Shown here in pieces: positions 53,989-61,677 of a DNA stretch of 64,000 nt. The DNA is from Sphaerochaetaceae bacterium. GTDB taxonomy: Bacteria > Spirochaetota > Spirochaetia > Sphaerochaetales > Sphaerochaetaceae. Under the pieces are notes generated by a model. That model searched no databases and was not told where the DNA came from. It was given only the letters and a program-made list of their open reading frames with translations. The stretch spans positions 1 through 64,000 of the forward strand of contig JAQQAI010000089.1 of assembly GCA_028532915.1 (NCBI GenBank). Direction: 5' to 3'. How positions within the stretch are numbered: the first letter of the stretch is position 1; each line of letters begins with the position of its first letter. The position numbers and the translations under genes are program-made.

Positions 53989-55210
53989 ACTTTCCGTCTT
54001 CCATGATCACGAACTCATTGCCGTTCTCATCTGTTGCCACGATACTCATATCGTCAGAGCCGAACATGAAATCGGTATGAACATTTGACTGGTTGCATCC
54101 GGCGTCACGAAGATTCTGTTCATTCACCTTATCATGTTCAAGCTTGAGACAGGTCGGGTATCCTGCACCCAGTGCGAAGTGGCATGACGCATTCTCATCA
54201 TAGAGAATCGAATTGAAAACCGTATCTGCCCTGGCGATAGGGGATCTCTGGTCCACAAGAGCTATCTCTCCCACAAATGATGATCCCTCGTCGATTGCAA
54301 GATATTTGTGCAGCAGATCCTCTCCTTCTGAAGCTGTTGCTTCAACGACTTTTCCATCTTTGAATGTGAATCTCATTTCATTGACCCTGGAGTCGAACAG
54401 TGTAACAGGTTTCGTAGTCGTGATGATACCATCCACTTTTTTGAAATGTGGTGTGGTGAAGACCTCTTCGGTAGGTATATTCGGATAAAATGGTCGTCCA
54501 TCTACAGTAAAGTCGCCTCCGCCTTCCCATTTATGCAGCGGTCCAAGACCGACAGTCACGTCGGTTTGGGAACTTCTGAAGTGAAGGGATGTGATATGTC
54601 GCGAATTTAACAGTCCTGCTCTGCGCTCTATCGCCTGATTATGCTCTGCAAGAGCCCGAGAGGGATCTTCCTGGTCCAGATGGAGAATGGGTGCCAGAAC
54701 TCTCCACAGGTCATCTTCTGCGGCCTCTTCTCCAAGGATGCTCTTCGCCCATGTATCGCTTGGAACACATACCACACACCATGGAACGACATTCGACATC
54801 CGCGCTATTCGGGCTTTTCTATGAAACAGTGAATTGGCTCTTGAATATAGAGCGAGCTTGTCCGGATCGGCGTTTTTCAGAACGTCACGCTCGTCAGTAT
54901 TGTCGATACGGACATAAGCCCACCCCTCTTCGATCATCACTTCATCTTCGTTTCCGAAAAAAGGGGGGATATAAGAGAGAGCTTTCTCATCATCCTGCGC
55001 TGATAAACGTGAATTGAGCAGTCTCAGATCATCTACTCTGATCTCCACGTGAGTCGCACCTTTTTCATAGGCTGCCTGACCTACCTCAGAGGCGAACGGA
55101 TAACAGGCAAGGCTGGTTTTGATCATCAGAGACTGTCCCTTTTCGAGATTTATGCCCTGATTCACGATCATCCGGGCATACTCCCGTTTCATCAATTCTA
55201 TATCTTTCAT
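53969..55210 (-). CDS. M29 (AmpS/PepS-type) aminopeptidase
   Basis: The 413-residue peptidase has the M29 architecture with its metal ligands visible: E in IPTEEVFTTP, E in FVGEIALVD, H in ASCHFALG, Y in GAGYP, and HxD in VHTDFMFG. It should release N-terminal residues from peptides in the cytoplasm. AGGAGA precedes the ATG. It is the second gene of a two-gene operon, three bases after a paralogue. Confidence 0.93.
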   Translation of the reverse strand: MKDIELMKREYARMIVNQGINLEKGQSLMIKTSLACYPFASEVGQAAYEKGATHVEIRVDDLRLLNSRLSAQDDEKALSYIPPFFGNEDEVMIEEGWAYVRIDNTDERDVLKNADPDKLALYSRANSLFHRKARIARMSNVVPWCVVCVPSDTWAKSILGEEAAEDDLWRVLAPILHLDQEDPSRALAEHNQAIERRAGLLNSRHITSLHFRSSQTDVTVGLGPLHKWEGGGDFTVDGRPFYPNIPTEEVFTTPHFKKVDGIITTTKPVTLFDSRVNEMRFTFKDGKVVEATASEGEDLLHKYLAIDEGSSFVGEIALVDQRSPIARADTVFNSILYDENASCHFALGAGYPTCLKLEHDKVNEQNLRDAGCNQSNVHTDFMFGSDDMSIVATDENGNEFVIMEDGKFTKDFE

Positions 55211-55213
55211 GTT

Positions 55214-56416
55214 CTATTCTCCTGTATTCAAAATAAATCTTCCGTTTACCATAAGAGGAAACGTTTGATCCTGTTCATCGATGATATCGACGCATAAGGA
55301 AGGTGAGCCGATAGGGACCCTCCCTCTGAAGTTGCTGATGTTCACTCCTGTCTGTTCTCCGAGTTCCTTTTCATCTTCATAGGTTTTTAGTGCTTCCATA
55401 TGTTTTGCATCTCCCATTCCCAGAAAAAGAGAGCTTGTGAACACATCATCGATGACAGGGTCACCATAATAATGGATGTCGTGAGGGAAGATGTGTTCAT
55501 CTGTGAAGGAGAGGAATCCGGCTTTCGAAGCTCCATCATCGATTGCGAATATCTTCTCGAGAGCTTCTTTTCCCTCATCCGCATCGTAGCTGACGACTTT
55601 TCCGTTTTCAAAGACGAATTTTGCATTCGTGACCCATTGTCCGAGCATTCTGAAAGGGCGGGGCGGATATACAATACCGCTGGTATGGCTGCTGTCGGGG
55701 ATCATGGTGATTCCCCGGTCAAATAGAGAAGAGATGAAACTTCGCTGATTGTCCAGTATCGAAAGTCTCTGTCTGAATCTGCTTTCCTCTATCATCAGGA
55801 CTCTGAGATCGGTTTTCGAATCGTAGATATGCAGTTGTATGCTCTCATGTCTATGAATCTGTCTCAATAGATCCTGATTGAATCTGAGATGATCGACCCA
55901 TGCCCGGGATGTATCCTCTCTGTCAAGAAACAGATGAGAAGCGAATAAGGACCACATACGGTCAAGTGTATCGTCACCTTTACCGAACACTTTCTCCGCC
56001 CACAGCCTGTGAGGTATGGCAGCGACGGCAAACGGAGCCACCTCTCTGTTGAGCTGAGGAGGGCCCAGATTTCCTGCGCGTTGCAGAAGAGGCGGCTGTG
56101 ACACTATCTGATCGGGTGAGTAATCCGAGAGATCATTGTCGAGGTCGGCATCACTCAGTCTCAGAAGGACCTTCTGAATGGAGGTCTCGCTGATAAGCTC
56201 ATGTTCGACAGGGGTGACAGAGAAAACCTCTTTCACTTTTCCCTCTTCGACCAGTACGATCGAAACGGGGACTTTCGTGATCTCACTCGCCATCTGAGCC
56301 AGATCCTGGGCGAACTGAAGATTCCCTTCGCCTGTGTTAATCGAAAGGCCTTCTCCTTCACAGAGATTGAGAGAGATGCCGATGATGATGTCCATATATT
56401 TCTTTCTGTAATCCAT
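55214..56416 (-). CDS. M29 aminopeptidase-like protein without metal ligands
   Basis: This 400-residue protein is a paralogue of the downstream aminopeptidase over its whole length (YADEGKEALEKIFAIDDGASKAGF against EGEDLLHKYLAIDEGSSFVGE). Each metal-ligand segment is changed: TSGIVYPP for PTEEVFTTP, AGFLSFTD for VGEIALVD, SSLFLGMG for SCHFALGAG, VPIGSPSL for VHTDFMFG. It is probably not a peptidase; it may be a regulatory or structural partner of its neighbour. The frame is intact, so it is not a decayed gene. AAGGA precedes the ATG. Confidence 0.85.
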   Translation of the reverse strand: MDYRKKYMDIIIGISLNLCEGEGLSINTGEGNLQFAQDLAQMASEITKVPVSIVLVEEGKVKEVFSVTPVEHELISETSIQKVLLRLSDADLDNDLSDYSPDQIVSQPPLLQRAGNLGPPQLNREVAPFAVAAIPHRLWAEKVFGKGDDTLDRMWSLFASHLFLDREDTSRAWVDHLRFNQDLLRQIHRHESIQLHIYDSKTDLRVLMIEESRFRQRLSILDNQRSFISSLFDRGITMIPDSSHTSGIVYPPRPFRMLGQWVTNAKFVFENGKVVSYDADEGKEALEKIFAIDDGASKAGFLSFTDEHIFPHDIHYYGDPVIDDVFTSSLFLGMGDAKHMEALKTYEDEKELGEQTGVNISNFRGRVPIGSPSLCVDIIDEQDQTFPLMVNGRFILNTGE

Positions 56417-56508
56417 ACTATTCCTTTTTCTCAGTGCATCATACTATAATGACGATCGGGTAGAAAGGTCAATTATTACGATCAGTTGAGGAAATTCGTA
56501 AAAAACCC

Positions 56509-56537
56509 TTGACCAGTTCATGATATTTCGCTATAAA
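56509..56537 (+). promoter_or_regulatory. tRNA-Gly promoter
   Basis: TTGACC (56509-56514), 17 bases, TATAAA (56532-56537), 26 bases before the tRNA. Confidence 0.75.
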
Positions 56538-56563
56538 TTACATCCATACGAAAGAGCGATCCT

Positions 56564-56634
56564 GCGCCTGTGGTATAGTGGTATTACCTCAGCCTTCCAA
56601 GCTGAAGAGGCGGGTTCGATTCCCGTCGGGCGCT
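56564..56634 (+). tRNA. tRNA-Gly (TCC)
   Basis: 71-base cloverleaf: acceptor GCGCCTG/CGGGCGC, discriminator T, anticodon stem TCAGC/GCTGA with loop CTTCCAA (anticodon TCC), T arm GCGGG TTCGATT CCCGT. No encoded CCA. Confidence 0.96.
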
Positions 56635-56637
56635 CTC

Positions 56638-56671
56638 AAAAAAGTTCCTGCATTTATGCGGGGACTTTTTT
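56638..56671 (+). terminator. Terminator after tRNA-Gly
   Basis: AAAAAAGTTCC and GGGGACTTTTTT form a hairpin with G-T pairs around TGCATTTATGC, ending in T. It may also serve the convergent DUF1801 gene. Confidence 0.75.
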
Positions 56672-57048
56672 CATAATGTACCATCCTCTTTCATCTCTTC
56701 GATTCTACAATTGATGATCTTGCGTATCAGATGGACGGGCAGAGGTCTGTCCAAAGGGAAATGAACGGACCCTTTTGTGCACACGAACCCTTTCAATTCA
56801 TCCCGGAGATTCACTATGGGGTTCGGTGTCGGATATAGAGCCACGTGGTTCTTGGCTCCACCGAAATGGCAGATGTTCTTCTTGTGATAAAACGTAGGCA
56901 GTCCGTATCTGATCGTCTGTTCGTACTGGCATGGTAGAGCTTCGATGATAATTGAACGAAGCTGAACGAGAAGCTCTTTCGCCGGTGAGTCGAATGAATC
57001 TATGTAGGCGAAAACCGGATCTGTCTCATGAAATATCTCATTTTTCAT
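56671..57048 (-). CDS. DUF1801 (YdhG-like) family protein
   Basis: The 125-residue protein matches the DUF1801 pattern: AYIDSFDSPAKELLVQLRSIIIEALP, then IRYGLPTFYHKKNICHFGGAKNHVALYP and a C-terminal GSVHFPLDRPLPVHLIRKII. The function of the family is not settled; the fold is related to iron chaperone frataxin-like proteins in some reports, and here it lies next to feoAB, though on the other strand. ATG 57048 has AAAGGA upstream; the frame runs on to 57138. Confidence 0.85.
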   Translation of the reverse strand: MKNEIFHETDPVFAYIDSFDSPAKELLVQLRSIIIEALPCQYEQTIRYGLPTFYHKKNICHFGGAKNHVALYPTPNPIVNLRDELKGFVCTKGSVHFPLDRPLPVHLIRKIINCRIEEMKEDGTL

Positions 57049-57267
57049 GTTATATCCTTTATTACTCAAGTTTAGGGGGGAATGCCGGTGAGGTAAAGTC
57101 TGGATTTTTATTGCAATTCTGTGAACTCCCGTTAACAAAAGGATCCATCTTTTAAATGAATATCTATGTAAATCTATTTATTGTAAATAATAATATGATT
57201 TTTATGTGTTAAATCGAGTCGATGTGTCCTTCGGATTCAGATTATAATTCTTTTTTTAAATTCCTGA

Positions 57268-57296
57268 TTGACAATAAAAGTTAATCTGGATAAACT
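57268..57296 (+). promoter_or_regulatory. feoAB promoter
   Basis: TTGACA (57268-57273), 17 bases, TAAACT (57291-57296). The rest of the 290-base gap before feoA is very AT-rich and holds no frame with a ribosome site. Confidence 0.75.
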
Positions 57297-57309
57297 GTCA
57301 GTATCGATA

Positions 57310-57327
57310 TTAAGTAGTACTATTTAA
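57310..57327 (+). promoter_or_regulatory. Candidate metal-repressor operator in the feoA leader
   Basis: TTAAGTAGTACTATTTAA is an 18-bp palindrome with a single mismatched pair. It starts about seven bases after the predicted transcription start and ends just before AGAGGAA, so a bound repressor would block elongation or initiation. A DtxR-family gene lies at the end of this locus. Confidence 0.55.
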
Positions 57328-57339
57328 AGAGGAATAATT

Positions 57340-57552
57340 ATGACTTTGACTGAAGGCATGCCGAACACATCATATACTATCACCGATATTGTCGCAAAAG
57401 AGGATGGAATGAAGGATTTCCTCTTCTCTTTGGGATGTTTTCCCGGTGAAGATATCACGATCATCAGCCAGCTGGCTTCGAATATGATCGTGAATATCAA
57501 AGATGCGAGATACAGCATAGACAGTGAACTCGCAAAAGCGATCGTCGTCTGA
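57340..57552 (+). CDS. feoA: Ferrous iron transport protein FeoA
   Basis: FeoA is the small SH3-like cytosolic partner of FeoB. The 70-residue protein has the FeoA pattern: TDIVAKEDGMKDFLFSLGCFPGEDITIISQL, then MIVNIKDARYSIDSELAKAIVV. AGAGGAA precedes the ATG. feoB starts 53 bases downstream. Confidence 0.93.
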   Translation: MTLTEGMPNTSYTITDIVAKEDGMKDFLFSLGCFPGEDITIISQLASNMIVNIKDARYSIDSELAKAIVV

Positions 57553-57605
57553 GCCGATTCGGACAGATTATCGCCTCGAAAGAAAACGATACGAAGGAGT
57601 TATAG

Positions 57606-59618
57606 ATGAAAATCGCATTAGCAGGTAATCCGAACAGTGGGAAGACCACTCTCTTCAATGCTCTGACAGGTAAGATTGAGCATGTGGGAAACTGGCCCGG
57701 TGTCACAGTCGAGAAAAAAGAAGGTTCAATAAAGAGATCACTTAACGGATCTTCCGAGAAGATGACGGTTGTCGACCTTCCCGGAGCCTACTCTTGTTCG
57801 CCATATACTCAGGAAGAGTCGATAACAAAAGATTTCGTCATGAAGGAACAACCTGATGTCATACTGAATATCGTAGATGCGACAAATCTTTCGAGATCCC
57901 TGTTTTTCACCTCGCAGCTGCTCGAACTCGGTATTCCCGTGGTTGTAGCTTTGAATAAATCAGATCTCAATGTAAAACAGAAAACTGTCATCGATACTCT
58001 GCTGCTCAGCGAAAAACTACATTGTCCGGTCGTCGATACTGTGGCAACAAAAGGAGGTGCTTCCAATGGTCTCTCTCAGCTGGTGCAGGCTATCTTCGGA
58101 GCCTATTTGAGCAAGGAGAAACAAAGGTCTCTCGGAATCCGCAATGCTCAGACGGCGGCAACGAAGGAAGAGGTGCAGAAAGTCGATGAAAAGCGGTTCA
58201 AAGTCATCGCCTCAATTGTGAAGGAAGTCGAACGGAGAAATGTTCATTCATCATCCCAGAAGATGGGGGATGCGATAGACCGTGTCGTCGCTCACAAATG
58301 GCTCGGCATTCCGATATTTGTTCTGGTTATCTGGTTCGTCTTCTCGCTTTCTCAGTCGTGGCTGGGACCGTTTCTTGCCGATTTCTTCGTCGGATTGATT
58401 GACGGCCTCTATGCTTTAGTCGATTCTGCCATGGGTGATTCGGTGAATCCTGTACTCCATTCTCTGCTTCTTGACGGGATTATAGGCGGGGTAGGAGCAG
58501 TAATAGGATTTCTTCCTCTTATCATGGTGCTGTTTTTCACTCTTGCTCTTCTTGAGGATGTGGGGTATATGGCACGGGTTGCTGTGGTTATGGACCGTTT
58601 TTTCAAGAAGATCGGTCTTTCAGGGAAATCGATCATCCCTATGATCGTCAGTACCGGCTGTGCGATTCCCGGCGTCATGGCAACAAGGACCATCAAGAAC
58701 GAACGACAGCGCAGAACTACGGCAATGCTTTCACCGTTTATGCCGTGCGGAGCAAAACTTCCGATCATAGCGCTGTTTTCCGGGATATTCTTCAACGAGA
58801 ACAGCTGGGTGGGAACTTCGATGTACATGCTTGCAATCATAGTTGTTATTGTAAGCGGGCTTGTGATCAGAAAGATAACAGGTGATACGAGTCAGTCCTA
58901 TTTTATTATGGAGCTTCCTGAATACAGGGTCCCTAGTGTAAAGAGAGCCGCTTTGTCAATGCTCAACAGAGCGAAAGCATTCATCATAAAGGCCGGAACG
59001 ATCATTCTCGTATGTAATGCAGTCGTTCAGCTTCTGCAGACGTTCAACTGGTCGTTCCAGGTAGTCGGCGAGAGCAATCCCGGCCAGAGCATCCTTGCTT
59101 CCATAGCATCACCTATTGCCTTCTTGTTCATCCCTCTCGGATTCGGAATCTGGCAGTTTGCAGCTGCAGCTATCACAGGGTTTATTGCCAAGGAGAATGT
59201 AGTAGGAACGTTGGCTGTGACCTTCGCCATTACAAATTTCATCGACGTCGAAGAGCTTGCTCTTGTCGGCGGAACGACAGAGGTCATGGCCGTGTTCGGT
59301 ATAGGTTCTGTCGCAGCTTTAGCGTATCTGGTGTTCAACCTGTTCACTCCTCCCTGTTTTGCTGCAATCGGAGCGATGAATGCCGAACTTGAATCCAAGA
59401 AATGGCTGTTCGGAGCTATCGGGTATCAGTTGGGAACCGGATATACGCTGGCATTCTTTGTCTATCAGTTCGGAACTCTCTTCACAACAGGCAGTTTCGG
59501 TACGGCGTTCGTCCCCGGTCTGATAGCTGTGGCGGCGATGATCGGTTTCATCATCTATCTGATTAAGAGACCGAAGGCTGTTCAAAGTGTCAGTAGAACA
59601 GTCAAGGTCGGAGCATAA
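57606..59618 (+). CDS. feoB: Ferrous iron transporter FeoB
   Basis: FeoB imports Fe(II) using a cytosolic G domain. The 670-residue protein has G1 GNPNSGKTT, G2/G3 TVEKKEG and DLPGAYS, G4 NKSD, a helical spacer domain to about 215, and a membrane region with about ten helices, including the paired gate motifs with Cys (STGCAIPGVMATRTIKNERQRR and TPPCFAAIGAMNAEL). Length is near the shorter end of the family. GAAGGAG precedes the ATG. Confidence 0.97.
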   Translation: MKIALAGNPNSGKTTLFNALTGKIEHVGNWPGVTVEKKEGSIKRSLNGSSEKMTVVDLPGAYSCSPYTQEESITKDFVMKEQPDVILNIVDATNLSRSLFFTSQLLELGIPVVVALNKSDLNVKQKTVIDTLLLSEKLHCPVVDTVATKGGASNGLSQLVQAIFGAYLSKEKQRSLGIRNAQTAATKEEVQKVDEKRFKVIASIVKEVERRNVHSSSQKMGDAIDRVVAHKWLGIPIFVLVIWFVFSLSQSWLGPFLADFFVGLIDGLYALVDSAMGDSVNPVLHSLLLDGIIGGVGAVIGFLPLIMVLFFTLALLEDVGYMARVAVVMDRFFKKIGLSGKSIIPMIVSTGCAIPGVMATRTIKNERQRRTTAMLSPFMPCGAKLPIIALFSGIFFNENSWVGTSMYMLAIIVVIVSGLVIRKITGDTSQSYFIMELPEYRVPSVKRAALSMLNRAKAFIIKAGTIILVCNAVVQLLQTFNWSFQVVGESNPGQSILASIASPIAFLFIPLGFGIWQFAAAAITGFIAKENVVGTLAVTFAITNFIDVEELALVGGTTEVMAVFGIGSVAALAYLVFNLFTPPCFAAIGAMNAELESKKWLFGAIGYQLGTGYTLAFFVYQFGTLFTTGSFGTAFVPGLIAVAAMIGFIIYLIKRPKAVQSVSRTVKVGA

Positions 59619-59638
59619 GCTCGAAAGAGGAAAACCTT

Positions 59639-59788
59639 ATGGGAAATATCATAGTATTAGGTATAATTGGCCTTGTGGTTGGTCTTTCGATCTACAAGAT
59701 CGTGAAAGACAAGAAGAACAATGTCAAATGTTCAGGCTGTTCGGCCTGTCCGATGAACAGCAACTGCAATACGCATCATTCAAAATAA
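59639..59788 (+). CDS. FeoB-associated Cys-rich small membrane protein
   Basis: This 49-residue protein has an N-terminal transmembrane helix (NIIVLGIIGLVVGLSIY), a Lys-rich stretch and a C-terminal Cys cluster CSGCSACP ... NCNTHH. It matches the FeoB-associated Cys-rich membrane protein family found after feoB. GAGG precedes the ATG, 20 bases after feoB. It may handle or sense iron at the membrane; that role is not established. Confidence 0.85.
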   Translation: MGNIIVLGIIGLVVGLSIYKIVKDKKNNVKCSGCSACPMNSNCNTHHSK

Positions 59789-59803
59789 CGTATATACACT
59801 GAA

Positions 59804-59831
59804 AGGTCCGCCTGAACGGCGGACCTGATTT
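59804..59831 (+). terminator. Terminator of the feo operon
   Basis: AGGTCCGCC (59804-59812) and GGCGGACCT (59818-59826) form a perfect 9-bp stem around TGAAC, followed by a short T run. It lies between convergent genes and may act in both directions. Confidence 0.85.
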
Positions 59832-59845
59832 TCATAAAAAGGCAT

Positions 59846-60547
59846 TCAGATCACTCTGTAGCACAAATAGTGGGCGGTCGAGAGAGGAATCTTGATGGTG
59901 AAGTTGTTGTTTTCCACTTCCATGCTCTCATCGGTGAGAAACTCTCTTGCGATGATCTTTGTTCCTGGATAGAGATTATGCATATTGCAGAACTTCAGCA
60001 GTCCCTGCACGGCCTCACCCTCTTCGGTGATCCTGATCACTTCGAGGGGAACGTTTAACGGAGCGCTATCGAGGCGGGGTGCCGAGATGAGCGCATGCTC
60101 TGCCTCGCATCCGGGGAACGGGTTGCCGTGAGGACAACGGTCCGGTTTGCCGAAGAATTCATAGAGATACTCGGTGAATTCGTCACTGATCGTATGCTGA
60201 AGTCTCTGGGCTTCATCGTCAGCTTTTTCCCAGGGATAATTCATCCTCTTAATCAGCATATATTCGGCAAGATAGTGCTTTGTCAGCACCTTGATTCCGT
60301 ATGATCGACCGAGCTGTGTAAGGGTAATGTTCCTGTAGGTATCCTGCTGGGCCAGATTAAGCAGTTTCAGACGTTTGATAGCCTGGTTTACCGCAGGCTT
60401 CGAAACATTGAGCTTTTTAGCAAGCTGGGAATTCAGGACCTTCCCGTATTCCCGTTCCAGCAGGAACATCGTCACAAGGTAATTCAGAGCTGCCGGAAAC
60501 TTCTCTTGTAGCTGTTCAAAGGTTAATTCATTCTTTTCCATCGACAT
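59846..60547 (-). CDS. DtxR/MntR-family metal-dependent repressor
   Basis: The 233-residue protein has an N-terminal winged HTH (VLNSQLAKKLNVSKPAVNQAIKRLKLLNL ... ITLTQLGRSYG), a dimerisation/metal domain (LQHTISDEFTEYLYEFFGKPDRCPHGNPFPG) and a C-terminal SH3-like FeoA domain (ALISAPRLDSAPLN to the end). The Cys/Asp that precedes the ligand His in many members is replaced by Gln (RLQH). The start is uncertain: ATG 60547 or 60541 lack a ribosome site, while TTG 60577 has AAAGGA nine bases upstream. It probably represses feoAB in response to Fe or Mn. Confidence 0.9.
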   Translation of the reverse strand: MSMEKNELTFEQLQEKFPAALNYLVTMFLLEREYGKVLNSQLAKKLNVSKPAVNQAIKRLKLLNLAQQDTYRNITLTQLGRSYGIKVLTKHYLAEYMLIKRMNYPWEKADDEAQRLQHTISDEFTEYLYEFFGKPDRCPHGNPFPGCEAEHALISAPRLDSAPLNVPLEVIRITEEGEAVQGLLKFCNMHNLYPGTKIIAREFLTDESMEVENNNFTIKIPLSTAHYLCYRVI

Positions 60548-60570
60548 AAGTGTAATGCACTGAGGAGAAA

Positions 60571-60586
60571 AACTCAACTGAGTTGA
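60571..60586. promoter_or_regulatory. Palindrome upstream of the DtxR-family gene
   Basis: AACTCAACTGAGTT (60571-60584) is an inverted repeat with 6-bp arms, and TCAACTGAGTTGA (60574-60586) is an overlapping one. It differs from the feoA palindrome, so a shared repressor cannot be claimed. Autoregulation is possible. Confidence 0.35.
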
Positions 60587-60611
60587 TCCTTTATGTGAGA
60601 TCGAGTCGAGA

Positions 60612-60640
60612 TTGCATGTTTTTCATCTTTTTATTAATCT
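60612..60640 (+). promoter_or_regulatory. Possible promoter of the BpuR-like gene
   Basis: TTGCAT (60612-60617), 17 bases, TAATCT (60635-60640), about 85 bases before the ATG. Both boxes deviate from consensus. Confidence 0.4.
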
Positions 60641-60723
60641 GATGCACATACTATGGATTATTCGCGGAAGAAAGGGTACAGTACTCATTCGTGAACAAAT
60701 TAATGTAAAGTCAGAGGTGATAT

Positions 60724-60960
60724 ATGGGTATCAGAGGAGAAGTATTCTCGACAAAACTCGTTACGGGAGACAGAACCTATTTCTTTAATGTGAAAGAGAA
60801 TGTCTATGGAGATAAATTTCTGAATATTGTCGAGAGCAGAGGAACGGACGGAGGATCGGGACGTTTTATCAGACAGTCGATTCTGATTTATCAGGAAGAC
60901 CTTGGAGAATTCATCAAGGAGTTTCAGAAGACTCTTGATTTTCTCAAACAGAATCAATAG
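60724..60960 (+). CDS. PUR-alpha-fold nucleic-acid-binding protein (BpuR-like)
   Basis: This 78-residue protein matches the PUR-repeat family (DUF3276), known in Borrelia as BpuR, which binds DNA and RNA and regulates gene expression. The beta-beta-beta-alpha pattern is visible: GIRGEVFSTKLVTGDRTYFFNVKEN, FLNIVESRG, SILIYQEDLGEFIKEFQKTLDFL. It forms a single repeat and is expected to dimerise. GAGGTG precedes the ATG. The 3' end overlaps rnhB by 7 bases. Confidence 0.9.
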   Translation: MGIRGEVFSTKLVTGDRTYFFNVKENVYGDKFLNIVESRGTDGGSGRFIRQSILIYQEDLGEFIKEFQKTLDFLKQNQ

Positions 60961-61520
60961 AGAGTTTTGACCCTGAATGATGTGCGGTGTATGGGCGAGA
61001 GTCCGAACCGTGCACACAGCTCGAGGTGTTCTTTTGTAGGATATCCTTTATGCTTTTCAAAATGCCATTGCGGATAGAGATGGGAGCATTTGATCATGAT
61101 CTCATCTCTTGCTGTCTTGGCAAGTATGCTTGCGGCCATAATCTGGTAAATCAGAGAGTCTCCTTTGATGACAGCTTTCGCCGGATGGGAAGTGATACAC
61201 ACCTGATTGCCGTCAAACAGAACCTGGTCGAACAGGATATTGCGGTCACACAGCTGCTGGTAACATCTGTGCATCGTATGAAGTGTCGCCTGAAGAATAT
61301 TGATCGAGTCGATGATCTTATGGGACGAGAAGCAGATACTGTAGGCGACGGCTTTCTCTTTTATGATGACTGCCGCCTTTTCTCTCTTTTTCTCGCTGAG
61401 TTTCTTCGAGTCATTGAGTATTTCCACGGGAAAGTCCTGCGGCAGAACTACAGCGGCTGCACAGACCGGTCCTGCAATAGGACCCCTTCCGGCTTCATCG
61501 ATTCCACAGATAATTGACAT
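60954..61520 (-). CDS. rnhB: Ribonuclease HII
   Basis: RNase HII cuts RNA in RNA-DNA hybrids, including single ribonucleotides. The 188-residue protein has the catalytic D8-E9 in GIDEAGRGPIAGPV, an Asp in VLFDGNQ, and the ILAKTARDEIM motif with another catalytic Asp. Length is normal. Confidence 0.96.
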   Translation of the reverse strand: MSIICGIDEAGRGPIAGPVCAAAVVLPQDFPVEILNDSKKLSEKKREKAAVIIKEKAVAYSICFSSHKIIDSINILQATLHTMHRCYQQLCDRNILFDQVLFDGNQVCITSHPAKAVIKGDSLIYQIMAASILAKTARDEIMIKCSHLYPQWHFEKHKGYPTKEHLELCARFGLSPIHRTSFRVKTLY

Positions 61521-61549
61521 GCCGATACCTTAATGGGATACAAGAGACT

Positions 61550-61578
61550 TTGTCAATGTAGGCTCTCTATGCTATAAT
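61550..61578 (+). promoter_or_regulatory. smc promoter
   Basis: TTGTCA (61550-61555), 17 bases, TATAAT (61573-61578), giving a leader of about 95 bases. Confidence 0.75.
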
Positions 61579-61677
61579 CCTGTAATATCCTATTTGAGGG
61601 AACAAAAAAGGGACTTTATTTCCGTTCATTGATCCCGGAATAACGATATTGAATATACATTTTCACTGGAGACGAAA

